A stretch of 64,000 nucleotides of DNA. Origin: JANYHF01 sp963732765. Its GTDB lineage: Bacteria > Pseudomonadota > Alphaproteobacteria > Rhizobiales > Hyphomicrobiaceae. A model generated the notes under the pieces. It ran no database searches. It was not told the origin of the DNA and saw only the letters and a list, made by a program, of their open reading frames with translations. Each line of letters begins with the position of its first letter. Positions within the stretch are counted from its first letter, which is position 1. The translations under genes were made by a program, and so were the position numbers. Of this stretch, positions 1 to 8,202 are shown one piece after another. The DNA lies in NCBI GenBank assembly GCA_963732765.1, contig CAVTAS010000010.1, positions 744,001 through 808,000 on the forward strand, read 5' to 3'.

Positions 1-1
1 C

Positions 2-1051
2 CTGAATGCGCTCGACAAGATCGACGAAGCCAAAGCCGCACTGAAGGCCATTGCCGATCCCATCACGCCGGATCCGGCCGCCGCCGCCAAGGCCCGCGCG
101 GACCTGCACGCCCAGATTGAGGCTGCCGATGGCATCGCGTTCCGCGACAAGGGTGCCCGTGTTGAGCGGCTGCAGGGCTGGCTGACGCAGCTGGGCTATA
201 ACGACGGCGGTACCGATGGCAACTTTGGCACCGGCACGCGCGAAGCGCTGACTCGGCTGCAGAAGGACGCAGGCCTACCGCAGACCGGCCAGCTCGGGCC
301 GCAGACCCGCAAGGCGCTCGAAGAGAAACTGGCTGCCTTGATCGTCTTGCCTACGCCTAAACCACTGACGCCGGACCGGCAGATCGATCTCTACCAGACC
401 ATCGGCAACATGCTGCGCGGGCGCAAACAGTTCGCTGAGGCGGTCGATTACTACTCCAAGGCGATCGCACTAATCCCGCAGCCTGCGTCGGAGAATTGGG
501 ATCAGTTCTACTCACGCGCCGTGTGTTTCGAGCGATTGAGCCAGTGGGACAAGGCCGAGCCGGATTTCCGCAAGGCGCTGGAATTGAGTCCTAACGAGCC
601 GCTGATCCTGAACTACCTTGGCTACTCCTGGGTCGACCGGAACCAGAATGTCTCCGAGGCGTTGCAACTGATCCAGAAGGCGGTCAATCTGAAGCCGGAC
701 GACGGCTACTACATCGACAGTCTGGGTTGGGCCTACTTCCGGCTGGGCCGCTTCGACGAGGCCGTCGAGCAGCTGGAACGCGCGGTCGAGTTAAAGGCCG
801 AGGATCCAACCATCAACGACCATCTGGGCGATGCCTACTGGCGCGCCGGCCGCAAGCTGGAGGCGCAGTTCCAGTGGAGCACCGCGCTGGCGTCCAAGCC
901 CGAGCCTGCCGATGTTCCCAAAATCCAGGCCAAGATGAAGGATGGCTTGCCGCCCGATCCGCAGGTGCCAGCGCCCGCCGCAGCGATGGCAACGCCAGCG
1001 GAGACGAAGCCTGCCGATGCCAAGACGCCGGACAAGCCGAAGACTCCATGA
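2..1051 (+). CDS. TPR protein with embedded peptidoglycan-binding domain (5' truncated)
   Basis: The reading frame is open from the first base of the window, so the N-terminus lies outside it. The visible part (349 residues) starts with an alpha-helical stretch and then a peptidoglycan-binding-1 type domain at about residues 50-110 (RVERLQGWLTQLGY, DGNFGTGTREAL, GQLGPQTRKAL). A TPR array follows, with motifs such as AEAVDYYSKAIAL, KAEPDFRKALELSPNEP and LGWAYFRLGRFDEAVEQLERA. The tail is rich in Pro, Ala and Lys. A protein with both TPRs and a PG-binding domain is probably exported and holds a complex near the cell wall, but no signal sequence can be checked here. A TPR gene just before ispE is a recurrent alphaproteobacterial arrangement. 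An internal TTG at 338 is not the real start, because the frame and domain continue upstream of it. Confidence 0.85.
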   Translation: MNALDKIDEAKAALKAIADPITPDPAAAAKARADLHAQIEAADGIAFRDKGARVERLQGWLTQLGYNDGGTDGNFGTGTREALTRLQKDAGLPQTGQLGPQTRKALEEKLAALIVLPTPKPLTPDRQIDLYQTIGNMLRGRKQFAEAVDYYSKAIALIPQPASENWDQFYSRAVCFERLSQWDKAEPDFRKALELSPNEPLILNYLGYSWVDRNQNVSEALQLIQKAVNLKPDDGYYIDSLGWAYFRLGRFDEAVEQLERAVELKAEDPTINDHLGDAYWRAGRKLEAQFQWSTALASKPEPADVPKIQAKMKDGLPPDPQVPAPAAAMATPAETKPADAKTPDKPKTP

Positions 1052-1120
1052 GCGCGACGCGCACGCTCCTCGTCCTTTGCTTAGGGGGAGAGAGACCACC
1101 GCAGTCGTGGGAGCCATCAG

Positions 1121-2002
1121 TTGCCGACCGGTGCACACGGACCAATCACCGAACTCGCCCGAGCCAAGGTCAATCTAACCCTTGACGTGCTCGGCAAGCG
1201 CTCGGATGGCTATCACGAGCTGCGCAGCCTGGTCGCATTCGCCGACTTCGGCGACAGCCTGACGCTCTGCCCTGCGGACGCTTGGAACCTTACCTGCACA
1301 GGCCTCACGGCGTCGAAGATCGCGGGCGCCAACATCGTCGAACGAGCCGCCTTAGCGTTCGCCCAGGCTTGGCCGGGAGCGCACACCGGCCGCGCCACGC
1401 TTGAGAAACACCTTCCCGTAGCAGCCGGCATCGGCGGCGGCTCGGCAGACGCTGCAGCGACGTTGCGCGCCCTGCGGCGTTTGAATGCAGACATTGCGGG
1501 CGGCGCCGACATCGACTGGACCACGCTCGCTCGCTCGCTCGGCGCGGACGTGCCGGTCTGCTTGGAAAGCCGGATGTCGCTGATGCGCGGGATCGGTGAA
1601 CGGGTACAGACGTTCAGCCAACGGCATGCCCTGCCGGCTGTGCTTGTCAATCCGGGCGTGGCCGTTGCAACGGCAGCGGTGTTTGCCGAACTCGGGGCCG
1701 GGCCGCTCGGGCAACCGGCGAGCACAATACCGATTCAGGAACCAGCGGCAACGGATGATTTGCTCGCGCTCATTCGGGGCCGCGGCAACGATCTCGAGGT
1801 GCCGGCACGCCGTATCGCTCCGGTCATCGGCGAGGTCTGCGCCGCGCTCGCCGCCACCGCCGGGTGCCAACTCGCCCGCATGTCCGGCAGCGGCGCGACC
1901 TGCTTTGGTCTCTATCGAACGACATCGGCCGCCGAAGCGGCCGCGCGCGCGATTGCAAGTGACCGACCGGACTGGTGGGTCCGGCAGACGATCCTATCGT
2001 AG
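1121..2002 (+). CDS. ispE: 4-diphosphocytidyl-2-C-methyl-D-erythritol kinase
   Basis: IspE phosphorylates CDP-methylerythritol with ATP in the MEP route to isoprenoids, in the cytosol. The 293-residue protein has the full GHMP-kinase layout. The substrate loop AKVNLTLDVLGKRSDGYHEL is at 15-34, the glycine-rich ATP loop PVAAGIGGGSADAA at 99-112, the catalytic Asp in LGADVPVC at about 143, and the C-terminal MSGSGATCFGLY motif is present. The start is TTG, preceded by a weak GTGGGAG; no better in-frame ATG precedes the conserved N-terminus. The gene follows the TPR gene by 69 bp on the same strand. Its stop codon lies inside the left arm of the palindrome shared with the convergent gap gene. 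Confidence 0.95.
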   Translation: MPTGAHGPITELARAKVNLTLDVLGKRSDGYHELRSLVAFADFGDSLTLCPADAWNLTCTGLTASKIAGANIVERAALAFAQAWPGAHTGRATLEKHLPVAAGIGGGSADAAATLRALRRLNADIAGGADIDWTTLARSLGADVPVCLESRMSLMRGIGERVQTFSQRHALPAVLVNPGVAVATAAVFAELGAGPLGQPASTIPIQEPAATDDLLALIRGRGNDLEVPARRIAPVIGEVCAALAATAGCQLARMSGSGATCFGLYRTTSAAEAAARAIASDRPDWWVRQTILS

Positions 2003-2090
2003 GTTGGGTCAAGCGTTTCAGCGCGACCCAACTTTCCACGGCCGGAGCAAACTATGTTGGGTCGCGCCAATAGGCTTGACCCAACCTACG
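1998..2090. repeat. REP-type palindrome between ispE and gap; possible bidirectional terminator
   Basis: Outer arms at 1998-2014 and 2074-2090 are a perfect 17-bp inverted repeat (CGTAGGTTGGGTCAAGC). Inner arms at 2021-2032 and 2056-2067 (GCGCGACCCAAC) are also perfectly inverted. Each half can also fold alone, because GTTGGGTC pairs with GACCCAAC. The left arm contains the TAG stop of ispE and the right arm contains the stop of gap, so the element probably acts as a two-way terminator for the convergent genes. The GTAGGTTGGGT core resembles interspersed palindromes common in proteobacterial genomes (recalled, not searched). Confidence 0.85.
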
Positions 2091-3096
2091 CCCCCAGCTT
2101 CCCGATCTCCACCGCCACGTCGAGCATGCGGTTCGAGAAGCCCCACTCGTTGTCGTACCAGCTGAGCACGCGAACCAGTTTCCCGTCGACAATTTGCGTC
2201 TGCGTCAGATCGAAGTTGGACGAATAGGCGTTGTGGTTGAAGTCGATCGAGACCAGTTCCTCATCGACGCAGGCCAGAATGCCCTTCAACTTGCCCTTGG
2301 CGGCGGCCTTCATTGCCTCGTTGACTTCCTTCACGGTCGTCTCGCGGCCAGGGATGAACTTTAGATCGACCACCGAGACGTTCGGCGTCGGCACGCGCAT
2401 GGACGAACCGTCCAGCTTGCCAGCCAGTTCCGGCAGCACCAGGCCCAGCGCCTTGGCTGCGCCTGTTGAACTCGGGATCATCGACAGGGCGGCGGCGCGG
2501 GCGCGGCGCATGTCCTTGTGCGACTGGTCGAGCAGCTTCTGGTCGTTGGTGTAGGAGTGGATGGTGGTCATGTAACCGGCCCTGATGCCGATCAGGTCGT
2601 TCAGCACCTGGGCCACCGGGGCAAGGCAATTGGTCGTGCACGAGCCGTTCGAGATGACCTTGTGCGCAGCCGTCAGCTTCTGATGGTTCACGCCATAAAC
2701 GACGGTGAGATCGGCGCCGTTCGAGGGGCCCGACACCAGCACGCGCTTGGCGCCGGCCTCCAGATGCACGGCCGCCTTGTCGCGATCGGTGAAAATGCCG
2801 GTGCATTCCATCACGATGTCGATGCCCATCTCGGCCCATGGGAGCTTCTTGGGATCCTTTTCGGCCAACACCTTGATCGGGCCGTAGCCGACATCGAAGC
2901 CGGTATCGCTGACCTTGATCTCGCCGGGGAATTGGCCGTGCACGCTGTCATACTTGAACAGGTGCGCGTTCTCCTTCACAGTTGTAAGGTCATTGACGGC
3001 GACCACATGCACGTCGGTGCGCTTGCTTTCGGCCAAGGCGCGCAGCACATTGCGGCCGATCCGTCCAAATCCACTGATGGCTACCTTGACCGCCAT
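2086..3096 (-). CDS. gap: Glyceraldehyde-3-phosphate dehydrogenase
   Basis: This enzyme oxidises glyceraldehyde-3-phosphate to 1,3-bisphosphoglycerate with NAD(P)+ in glycolysis and gluconeogenesis. The 336-residue protein has the N-terminal Rossmann motif ISGFGRIGRN at 7-16, the active-site SNGSCTTNCLAP with Cys at about 153, and the C-terminal WYDNEWGFSNRM. The start is the ATG at 3096, preceded by AAGGAG about 8 bp upstream; a further upstream ATG at 3123 would add nine residues not typical of the family. The neighbouring tkt, pgk and fba that often accompany gap in alphaproteobacteria are absent. The gene faces ispE, and both stops lie in the shared palindrome. Confidence 0.96.
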   Translation of the reverse strand: MAVKVAISGFGRIGRNVLRALAESKRTDVHVVAVNDLTTVKENAHLFKYDSVHGQFPGEIKVSDTGFDVGYGPIKVLAEKDPKKLPWAEMGIDIVMECTGIFTDRDKAAVHLEAGAKRVLVSGPSNGADLTVVYGVNHQKLTAAHKVISNGSCTTNCLAPVAQVLNDLIGIRAGYMTTIHSYTNDQKLLDQSHKDMRRARAAALSMIPSSTGAAKALGLVLPELAGKLDGSSMRVPTPNVSVVDLKFIPGRETTVKEVNEAMKAAAKGKLKGILACVDEELVSIDFNHNAYSSNFDLTQTQIVDGKLVRVLSWYDNEWGFSNRMLDVAVEIGKLGA

Positions 3097-3329
3097 GGCT
3101 CTAACTCCTTGCTGGTTTTGCACGCGGGCGCGGTAGCGCGTCCGCTTCCGGTGATTTCGGGCGCACCATGGCTAGGGCAGTGCCCAGCTGTCAACGCCGG
3201 AGCTGACGGCAGAACCGATTTCGCTGCTTTGCTGACTGCAAGATGAACTTCTAGTCACCTTCACCCACGGTGATTGACGAGGCCTCCGAGCGCTCACTAG
3301 TTTGCGCGCAACATTGAAAGGGCGGACGC

Positions 3330-3596
3330 ATGGCGACCAAGCGCAAGTCGACAACGGCGGCCGCTAAACCGGCGCGCGGCGCCAAGGCCCCGGCAGCTTT
3401 ACGTACTCCTCGCAGACCGCCAGCGGCGGCAGTGTCTGCCGATCCCCTGACCACGATCACTGCCGAACGGGATGCGTTGCGCACCGAAGTTGCCGCGTTG
3501 CGCACCCGCATCGACACGTTGACCTCGGTGCGAGACGAACTGCAATCGCGCCTCGGGGCAATTGTGGTGCAGATCGAAAAACTGCTCGGCCGATGA
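3330..3596 (+). CDS. Small Ala/Lys-rich coiled-coil protein
   Basis: An 88-residue protein. The N-terminal third is basic and low-complexity (Lys, Ala, Pro, Arg). The rest, from about residue 40, is a heptad-patterned helix (ERDALRTEVAALRTRI followed by VRDELQSRLGAIV) suited to coiled-coil dimerisation. It occupies the place where alphaproteobacteria often have a DUF4164-like coiled-coil gene and zapA ahead of 6S RNA and the cyclo-ligase. I see no ZapA domain here, so I do not call it ZapA. The ATG follows GAAAGGGCGG. The function is unknown; a role near cell division is only positional inference. Confidence 0.7.
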   Translation: MATKRKSTTAAAKPARGAKAPAALRTPRRPPAAAVSADPLTTITAERDALRTEVAALRTRIDTLTSVRDELQSRLGAIVVQIEKLLGR

Positions 3597-3658
3597 GGAC
3601 AATGCACGATTGCCTCCTCACGGCTCTGGTATCCTGAAGCGAACACGACCATATTGCT

Positions 3659-3829
3659 GCGGTGCAGACGCTGCGGGGTGCGTCAGGTCAAACCATTTCC
3701 CCGGGCCGATAAGATCAGCACGGGGGCTGTCTCTGTCCGGAGCCGTGGCGCCGGATATATGGCTCCCACCTACTTAGTAGGGACCATGCGGGATCTGAAC
3801 CGACCAACGGCCACTGTGGCTCTGCACGC
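3659..3829 (+). ncRNA. ssrS: 6S RNA candidate (RNA polymerase regulator)
   Basis: The gap between the coiled-coil gene and the cyclo-ligase has no convincing ORF but can be closed by a terminal stem: GCGGTGCAGA (3659-3668) pairs with TCTGCACGC (3821-3829) with one bulge. This leaves a transcript of about 170 nt with a largely single-stranded centre containing TTTCCCCGGGCCGATAAG and GCTCCCACCTACTTAGTAGG. In proteobacteria 6S RNA lies directly upstream of the 5-formyl-THF cyclo-ligase gene, which starts at 3883. Length, closing stem and position all fit. The exact ends are uncertain. Confidence 0.7.
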
Positions 3830-3882
3830 TTTATCTATCTGGCCTTGCAGGCTGGCGCCCACTCTGCTGTAAGGCCTGGATT

Positions 3883-4479
3883 ATGACAGTTGCAAGTTCA
3901 CTCTCGCCACAAGACCGCAAGAGCCAGCTGCGGCGCGATGCCCTGCGCCGGCGTAGCGCCGCGCATGGCAGGCTTTCGGACATGGCCGGCAACGAAGTGA
4001 TGAGGCTCGGCCTCGACCTTGTCGCCCGCCTGCCCGGGCGCATCATCAGCGGCTACATGCCGATCCGCGACGAGTTGGACCCCGGGCCTCTGCTCGCGGC
4101 GCTGTTTGCCGCAGGCCATCCGTTGTGCCTGCCGGTTGTCGCGGCTATGTCGGCCCCGCTGATGTTTCGCCAATGGGCGCCCGGCGATCCCCTAAAGGAC
4201 GCCCCGTTCGGACTGCGCGAGCCATATGCGACTGCCGCCGAGCTGCAACCCGACATTCTGCTGGTACCAGGAGCAGCCTTCGACAGCGCCGGATACCGCA
4301 TCGGTTATGGCGGCGGCTACTACGATCGAACGCTGGCGTTGTTTCGTGGCGCTCGCACGGTTACGGCTGTCGGGATCGCTTTCGACGAACAGGAAGTTCC
4401 CACATTCCCGCACGAGCCGCACGATCAGCGCCTCGACTTTCTGCTCACGCCTACGGGCCTGCGCACGTTCGGAGTCTGA
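3883..4479 (+). CDS. fau: 5-formyltetrahydrofolate cyclo-ligase
   Basis: This enzyme converts 5-formyl-THF to 5,10-methenyl-THF with ATP, recycling a stored folate form. The 198-residue protein has the basic N-terminal helix (DRKSQLRRDALRRRSAA), the substrate strand ISGYMPIRDELDP, and the signature GYGGGYYDRTLA near residues 143-154. The length is normal for the family. It sits directly after the 6S RNA candidate, the classical arrangement in which the two are often co-transcribed. It is followed after three bases by the phosphoesterase gene, so they probably form one transcript. Confidence 0.94.
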   Translation: MTVASSLSPQDRKSQLRRDALRRRSAAHGRLSDMAGNEVMRLGLDLVARLPGRIISGYMPIRDELDPGPLLAALFAAGHPLCLPVVAAMSAPLMFRQWAPGDPLKDAPFGLREPYATAAELQPDILLVPGAAFDSAGYRIGYGGGYYDRTLALFRGARTVTAVGIAFDEQEVPTFPHEPHDQRLDFLLTPTGLRTFGV

Positions 4480-4482
4480 CGC

Positions 4483-5325
4483 ATGCGGCTCCTGTTTCTC
4501 GGCGACGTTGTGGGGCGCACCGGCCGCAACGCCGTGATCGAACACCTGCCCAAACTGATCGAGCGCTACCGGCTGGATTTCGTGGTCGTGAACGGCGAGA
4601 ACTCCGCCGGCGGTTTCGGGATAACCGAGGCGATCTATCTCGATCTGATCGATGCTGGCGCCGATGTCGTCACCACCGGCAACCACGCCTTCGATCAGAA
4701 AGAGGCGCTGGTGTTCATCGAACGCCACGACCGCATGCTGCGCCCGCTGAACATGCCGGTGGGCACGCCCGGCAAAGGAGTAGGCTTGTTCAAGGCCCGT
4801 AGCGGCGCCGACGTGTTGGTGATGAACCCGATCGGTCAGGTCTACATGGGCGAGTACGACGGCCCCTTCGTGCAGGTGGAGCGCGAGTTGAACGCCTGTC
4901 CACTGAAGCACGGCTGCGATGCTGTAGTTATCGATTTCCACGCCGAAGCGACCTCGGAGAAACAGTCGCTGGGCCATTTTGTTGACGGCCGCGCTACCCT
5001 CGTGGTCGGTACCCACACGCATACACCGACGGCTGACGATCGCGTGCTGCCCAAGGGCACCGCCTACATGAGCGACGCCGGCATGTGCGGCGACTACACC
5101 AGCGTGCTCGGAATGGATACGGCCGAGCCGATCACGCGCTTTCTGACCCGCATCCCGCGCGGCCGATTCGAGCCAGCAACCGGCCCAGTCACACTGTGCG
5201 GGATCGCTGTTGAGACGGACGATTCGACCGGATTGGCGCGCCACGCCGCCGCTATCCGTGTCGGCGGTGCGCTCTCCCAGCAGCTTCCTACCTTCTGGGA
5301 GCCGTCGGGCAGCCCACGCCCATAA
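4483..5325 (+). CDS. YmdB-family metallophosphoesterase (TIGR00282)
   Basis: A 280-residue member of the YmdB/TIGR00282 family, dinuclear-metal phosphodiesterases (the Bacillus YmdB hydrolyses cyclic nucleotides in vitro). All metal-site motifs are visible: GDVVGRTGR at 7-15, NGENSAGGFG near 39-48, TTGNHAFDQKE near 65-75, DFHAEATSEKQ near 149-159 and GTHTHTPTADDR near 175-186. A conserved NPIGQVYMG is also present. It starts three bases after the cyclo-ligase, a common pairing in alphaproteobacteria. The physiological substrate is not known. Confidence 0.9.
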   Translation: MRLLFLGDVVGRTGRNAVIEHLPKLIERYRLDFVVVNGENSAGGFGITEAIYLDLIDAGADVVTTGNHAFDQKEALVFIERHDRMLRPLNMPVGTPGKGVGLFKARSGADVLVMNPIGQVYMGEYDGPFVQVERELNACPLKHGCDAVVIDFHAEATSEKQSLGHFVDGRATLVVGTHTHTPTADDRVLPKGTAYMSDAGMCGDYTSVLGMDTAEPITRFLTRIPRGRFEPATGPVTLCGIAVETDDSTGLARHAAAIRVGGALSQQLPTFWEPSGSPRP

Positions 5326-5393
5326 TGCCGCATGACCACTAAGTATCTGATTTTGCTGTATTTTGCGAACCTCACCACCCCTGCCCCGCATCC

Positions 5394-5422
5394 TTGACAC
5401 CCCCTGGAGCCACAACTATGGT
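5394..5422 (+). promoter_or_regulatory. Sigma-70-type promoter for the atp Fo operon
   Basis: A consensus -35 box TTGACA (5394-5399) is separated by exactly 17 bp from TATGGT (5417-5422), about 80 bp upstream of the atpI start. It lies in the only sizeable non-coding gap before the five-gene Fo operon. This is a motif match only, not an experimental start site. Confidence 0.6.
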
Positions 5423-5505
5423 GCGCGGCGTCTGGGCTTCACCCAGGCAATCCCGCCTTGCTGTCCCGGTCCGGACGTAAGGCATCTCATGTCAGGTATG
5501 GTCTG

Positions 5506-5913
5506 ATGTCAGGCTCGGCAGGCAGCAACGGCCATGGCGAGCTCAGCCCCGAAGAGCGCAAGGCTTTCGAGCAGCGCGCGGCGGAGCTGGACAAGCGTTT
5601 GTCGACGGCAGGCGAAGCGAGGGCGCCAAAGCCAGCCGCGATGGACGAAGCGCGGCGCAGCCGGGCGCTCGGCCAGGGCATGCAGATGGCGTTGGACCTG
5701 GTGCTGGGTCCGGTGGTCGGTGCGGCCATGGGGTGGGGTCTGGACAAGGTGTTCGGCACCTCGCCCGTGCTGTTGTTGATCTTCCTCGGGATCGGCATCG
5801 CGGCGGGCATAGTGAGTTTGATGCGGACCTACCGGCAGATCCAAGCCGAGGCCGGGAACGATATCGGCAAAGATTTGCCAGCAGGGCGCGATGGCGACGA
5901 CGACGACAACTGA
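5506..5913 (+). CDS. atpI: ATP synthase protein I (AtpI)
   Basis: A 135-residue accessory membrane protein of the ATP synthase operon, thought to help assemble the c-ring and bind Mg2+. The soluble N-terminal half is charged. Two transmembrane helices follow at roughly 66-88 and 92-112 (LVLGPVVGAAMGWGLDKV, then LLLIFLGIGIAAGIVSLM), and the tail is Asp-rich. The ATG at 5506 is preferred over the one at 5458 because the protein then begins with the short polar leader typical of alphaproteobacterial AtpI. The end overlaps the atpB start by 23 bp, implying coupled translation. Confidence 0.9.
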   Translation: MSGSAGSNGHGELSPEERKAFEQRAAELDKRLSTAGEARAPKPAAMDEARRSRALGQGMQMALDLVLGPVVGAAMGWGLDKVFGTSPVLLLIFLGIGIAAGIVSLMRTYRQIQAEAGNDIGKDLPAGRDGDDDDN

Positions 5914-6736
5914 GACAGTGGGCAAGGCGGCGGCCGAAGTTGCCAAGTCAGGCGCTGCGCATGGCGAGGCTGCAGCCCATGGCGCAGCCGCCGCCCACGG
6001 ACCGATGGAACAGTTCGAAATCCATCGCTATTTCCATATTAATCTCTTCGGCTACGACGCCTCCTTCACCAATTCGTCGCTGGCCATGGTGCTGACGGCG
6101 GCGCTCATCACCGCTTTCCTGTGGTACGCGATGCGGCACCGTTCGCTGGTGCCCAACCGTCTGCAGTCGATCGCCGAGATGGCCTACGAATTCGTTGCCA
6201 ACATCGTGCGCCAAACCGCTGGGCCCGAGGCGATGGGCTATTTCCCGTTCGTCTTCACGCTGTTCCTGTTCATCCTGGGCGCCAACCTGCTTGGCCTCGT
6301 CAACATCCCCGGTGTGTTCGCACCGTTCACCTTCACCAGCCACATCATCGTGACCTTCGTGATGGCTGCGACCGTGTTCATTGGCGTGACACTGATCGGC
6401 ATCTGGAAGCACGGCTTCGGCTTCCTGAGGCTGTTTGTGCCTTCGGGCGTGCCGATGTGGCTGCTGCCGGTGCTGGTGGTGATCGAAGTGATCTCCTATT
6501 TCACGCGGCCCATCAGCCTCTCGGTACGACTGTTCGCCAACATGATGGCGGGCCACGTGCTGTTGAAGGTTCTCGCCGGCTTCGTGGTCGGCCTTGGCGT
6601 GGTCGGCGGGTGGGCCCCGCTGCTGGTCATGGTGCCGTTCACCGGCCTCGAGATCCTGGTGGCCTTCCTGCAGGCCTACGTCTTCGCCATCCTGACGAGC
6701 ATCTATCTCAACGATGCTCTTCATATCCATCACTAA
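5891..6736 (+). CDS. atpB: F0F1 ATP synthase subunit a
   Basis: Subunit a forms the proton half-channels of the Fo motor in the inner membrane. The 281-residue protein has the conserved start MEQFEIHRYFHINLFG at residue 39 and several hydrophobic helices. It carries the essential-arginine segment SLSVRLFANMMAGH at about 210-223 and a C-terminal helix ending LTSIYLNDALHIHH. The first 38 residues are an unusual Ala/His/Thr-rich extension. The ATG at 6005 could be the true start instead, but 5891 gives translational overlap with atpI and has an AGGG-type ribosome site. Confidence 0.93.
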   Translation: MATTTTTETVGKAAAEVAKSGAAHGEAAAHGAAAAHGPMEQFEIHRYFHINLFGYDASFTNSSLAMVLTAALITAFLWYAMRHRSLVPNRLQSIAEMAYEFVANIVRQTAGPEAMGYFPFVFTLFLFILGANLLGLVNIPGVFAPFTFTSHIIVTFVMAATVFIGVTLIGIWKHGFGFLRLFVPSGVPMWLLPVLVVIEVISYFTRPISLSVRLFANMMAGHVLLKVLAGFVVGLGVVGGWAPLLVMVPFTGLEILVAFLQAYVFAILTSIYLNDALHIHH

Positions 6737-6776
6737 AACCCTATCCACCACGACACCTAAACGGGAGACGACGAGA

Positions 6777-7001
6777 ATGGACGCGGAAGCAGCACGTTAC
6801 ATCGGCGCAGGCATTGCTTGCATCGCTTTGGCCGGAGCCGGCATCGGCATCGGTAACATCTTCGGCAACTTCCTGTCCGGTGCACTGCGCAATCCGTCGG
6901 CGGCCCAGGGTCAGTTCGGCAACGCACTGCTCGGCTTCGCCCTGGCCGAAGCCACCGGTCTGTTCGGCCTGCTGATCGCCATGCTGATCCTCTTCAAGTA
7001 G
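6777..7001 (+). CDS. atpE: F0F1 ATP synthase subunit c
   Basis: The proteolipid that forms the rotating c-ring. The 74-residue protein has two transmembrane helices joined by the polar loop RNPSAAQGQFG. The proton-carrying acid is Glu at about residue 58 in ALAEATGLFGLL. The glycine-rich first helix (ALAGAGIGIGNIFG) packs the ring. The ATG at 6777 follows GGGAGACGACGAGA; an open frame further upstream (from 6714) overlaps atpB and adds sequence foreign to the family. It lies 40 bp after atpB. Confidence 0.96.
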   Translation: MDAEAARYIGAGIACIALAGAGIGIGNIFGNFLSGALRNPSAAQGQFGNALLGFALAEATGLFGLLIAMLILFK

Positions 7002-7050
7002 ATCCGGGACAGTCTTTCTTCCTGTCATCGGGCACACTTGAGGGGCCGTC

Positions 7051-7536
7051 ATGCCGCAGCTCAATCCCGCCGATTTCGCGCCGCAAGTCATCTGGCTGGC
7101 GATCGTGTTCCTCGGCTTGTACTTTCTGATCTCGACTTGGCTGGCGCCAAGCATCGGCAGCGTTCTTGACGCGCGCACGGCGCGTATCGAGGGCGATCTC
7201 ACCGAAGCCCGCCGGCTTAAGGAAGAAACGCAGAAAGCGATTGCGGACTATGAAAAGGCCTTGTCGGATGCACGGTCCAAGGCCGGTGCGCTTGCCCAGG
7301 GCGAGCGCGACCGGCTGAAGACCGAGGTCGACGGCGAGCGCGCCAAAGTGGAAGCCCAGTTGGGCGAACGCCTGAAAGTCGCCGAGGCGCAGATCAAAGC
7401 CGCTAAGGACATGGCCGTCGGCCAGGTCCATGACGTGGCCGGCGAGACGGTCGAGACGCTGGTGCAGGAACTGCTCGGCATCAAGGTGTCACGCGAAGAT
7501 GCCATGGCCGCTGTTCGCGCACATGCTACGAATTAA
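7051..7536 (+). CDS. atpF': F0F1 ATP synthase subunit b' (first of two b-type stalks)
   Basis: A peripheral-stalk subunit of 161 residues. It has a single N-terminal transmembrane helix (VIWLAIVFLGLYFLI, about 13-28), then a long charged amphipathic helix (ARTARIEGDLTEARRL to EAQIKAAKDM) that pairs with subunit b to hold F1 stationary. Photosynthetic bacteria, chloroplasts and most alphaproteobacteria carry two divergent b-type genes in tandem. The one next to atpE is conventionally b'. It lies 49 bp after atpE and 29 bp before atpF. Confidence 0.9.
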   Translation: MPQLNPADFAPQVIWLAIVFLGLYFLISTWLAPSIGSVLDARTARIEGDLTEARRLKEETQKAIADYEKALSDARSKAGALAQGERDRLKTEVDGERAKVEAQLGERLKVAEAQIKAAKDMAVGQVHDVAGETVETLVQELLGIKVSREDAMAAVRAHATN

Positions 7537-7565
7537 CGTACTTATCTGACGACTGGGAGAGCGCC

Positions 7566-8069
7566 GTGCAAGAGGCCGAAAGCCTGTTCAGCAATCCGGA
7601 ATTTTGGGTCGGCGTCGCCTTCCTCGGCTTCGTGGCGCTGCTGCTCTACTACAAGGTGCCCGCGCTGGTCGCCAAGGCGCTCGACGCGCGCGCCGAAGCG
7701 CTGCGCAAGGAAATCGAAGAGGCGCGCAAGTTGCGTGACGAGGCGGCGAACTTGCTGGCCGACTATAAGCGCCGCGCCGGCGACGCCCAGAAGGAAGCCG
7801 ACGCCATCATCGCCCGGGCCAAGGAGGAGGCAGCCGCGCTCGCCGCGGAGAGCCGCGCCAGCCTGACCGAGATGATGCAGCGCCGCACCAAGGCCGCCGA
7901 AGACAAAATCGCCCGCGCACAAGCGCAGGCCATTGCCGACGTACGCGGTGCCGCTATCGACGCCGCTGTCAGCGCAGCCCACGGTGTGATCGGCGCCAAG
8001 CTCACGGGGCAAGCGGGGCATGACCTGGTCGGGCGAAGCATCGGCGAGCTTAAGGGCAAACTGAGCTGA
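7566..8069 (+). CDS. atpF: F0F1 ATP synthase subunit b
   Basis: The second b-type peripheral stalk, 167 residues. It opens with the conserved NPEFWVGVAFLGFVALLLYYKVP membrane segment (about 10-32), followed by a long Ala/Lys/Glu coiled coil. The start is GTG at 7566, supported by GGGAGAGC just upstream and by homology of the opening residues. The operon ends here: atpH-A-G-D-C are not in the window, as expected for the split ATP synthase clusters of alphaproteobacteria. Confidence 0.93.
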   Translation: MQEAESLFSNPEFWVGVAFLGFVALLLYYKVPALVAKALDARAEALRKEIEEARKLRDEAANLLADYKRRAGDAQKEADAIIARAKEEAAALAAESRASLTEMMQRRTKAAEDKIARAQAQAIADVRGAAIDAAVSAAHGVIGAKLTGQAGHDLVGRSIGELKGKLS

Positions 8070-8202
8070 CAACCGGCGCATCGCCATTGCGCACTCTCAT
8101 TGCTGACCGCAACAGCCGATAGACGCCTGATTGTTTGTGGCTGATCCTATTGGCCGCTAATCTCTGGGGATTTGCTTGTTTCAAGGCGTCTGGAGGATAG
8201 CT

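Noticed and set aside
5948..6751. 267-residue ORF antisense to atpB
   Set aside because: Shadow of a highly conserved GC-rich gene; His/Asp-rich composition typical of an antisense frame. The same applies to long antisense frames over nuoL, nuoM and rnj.
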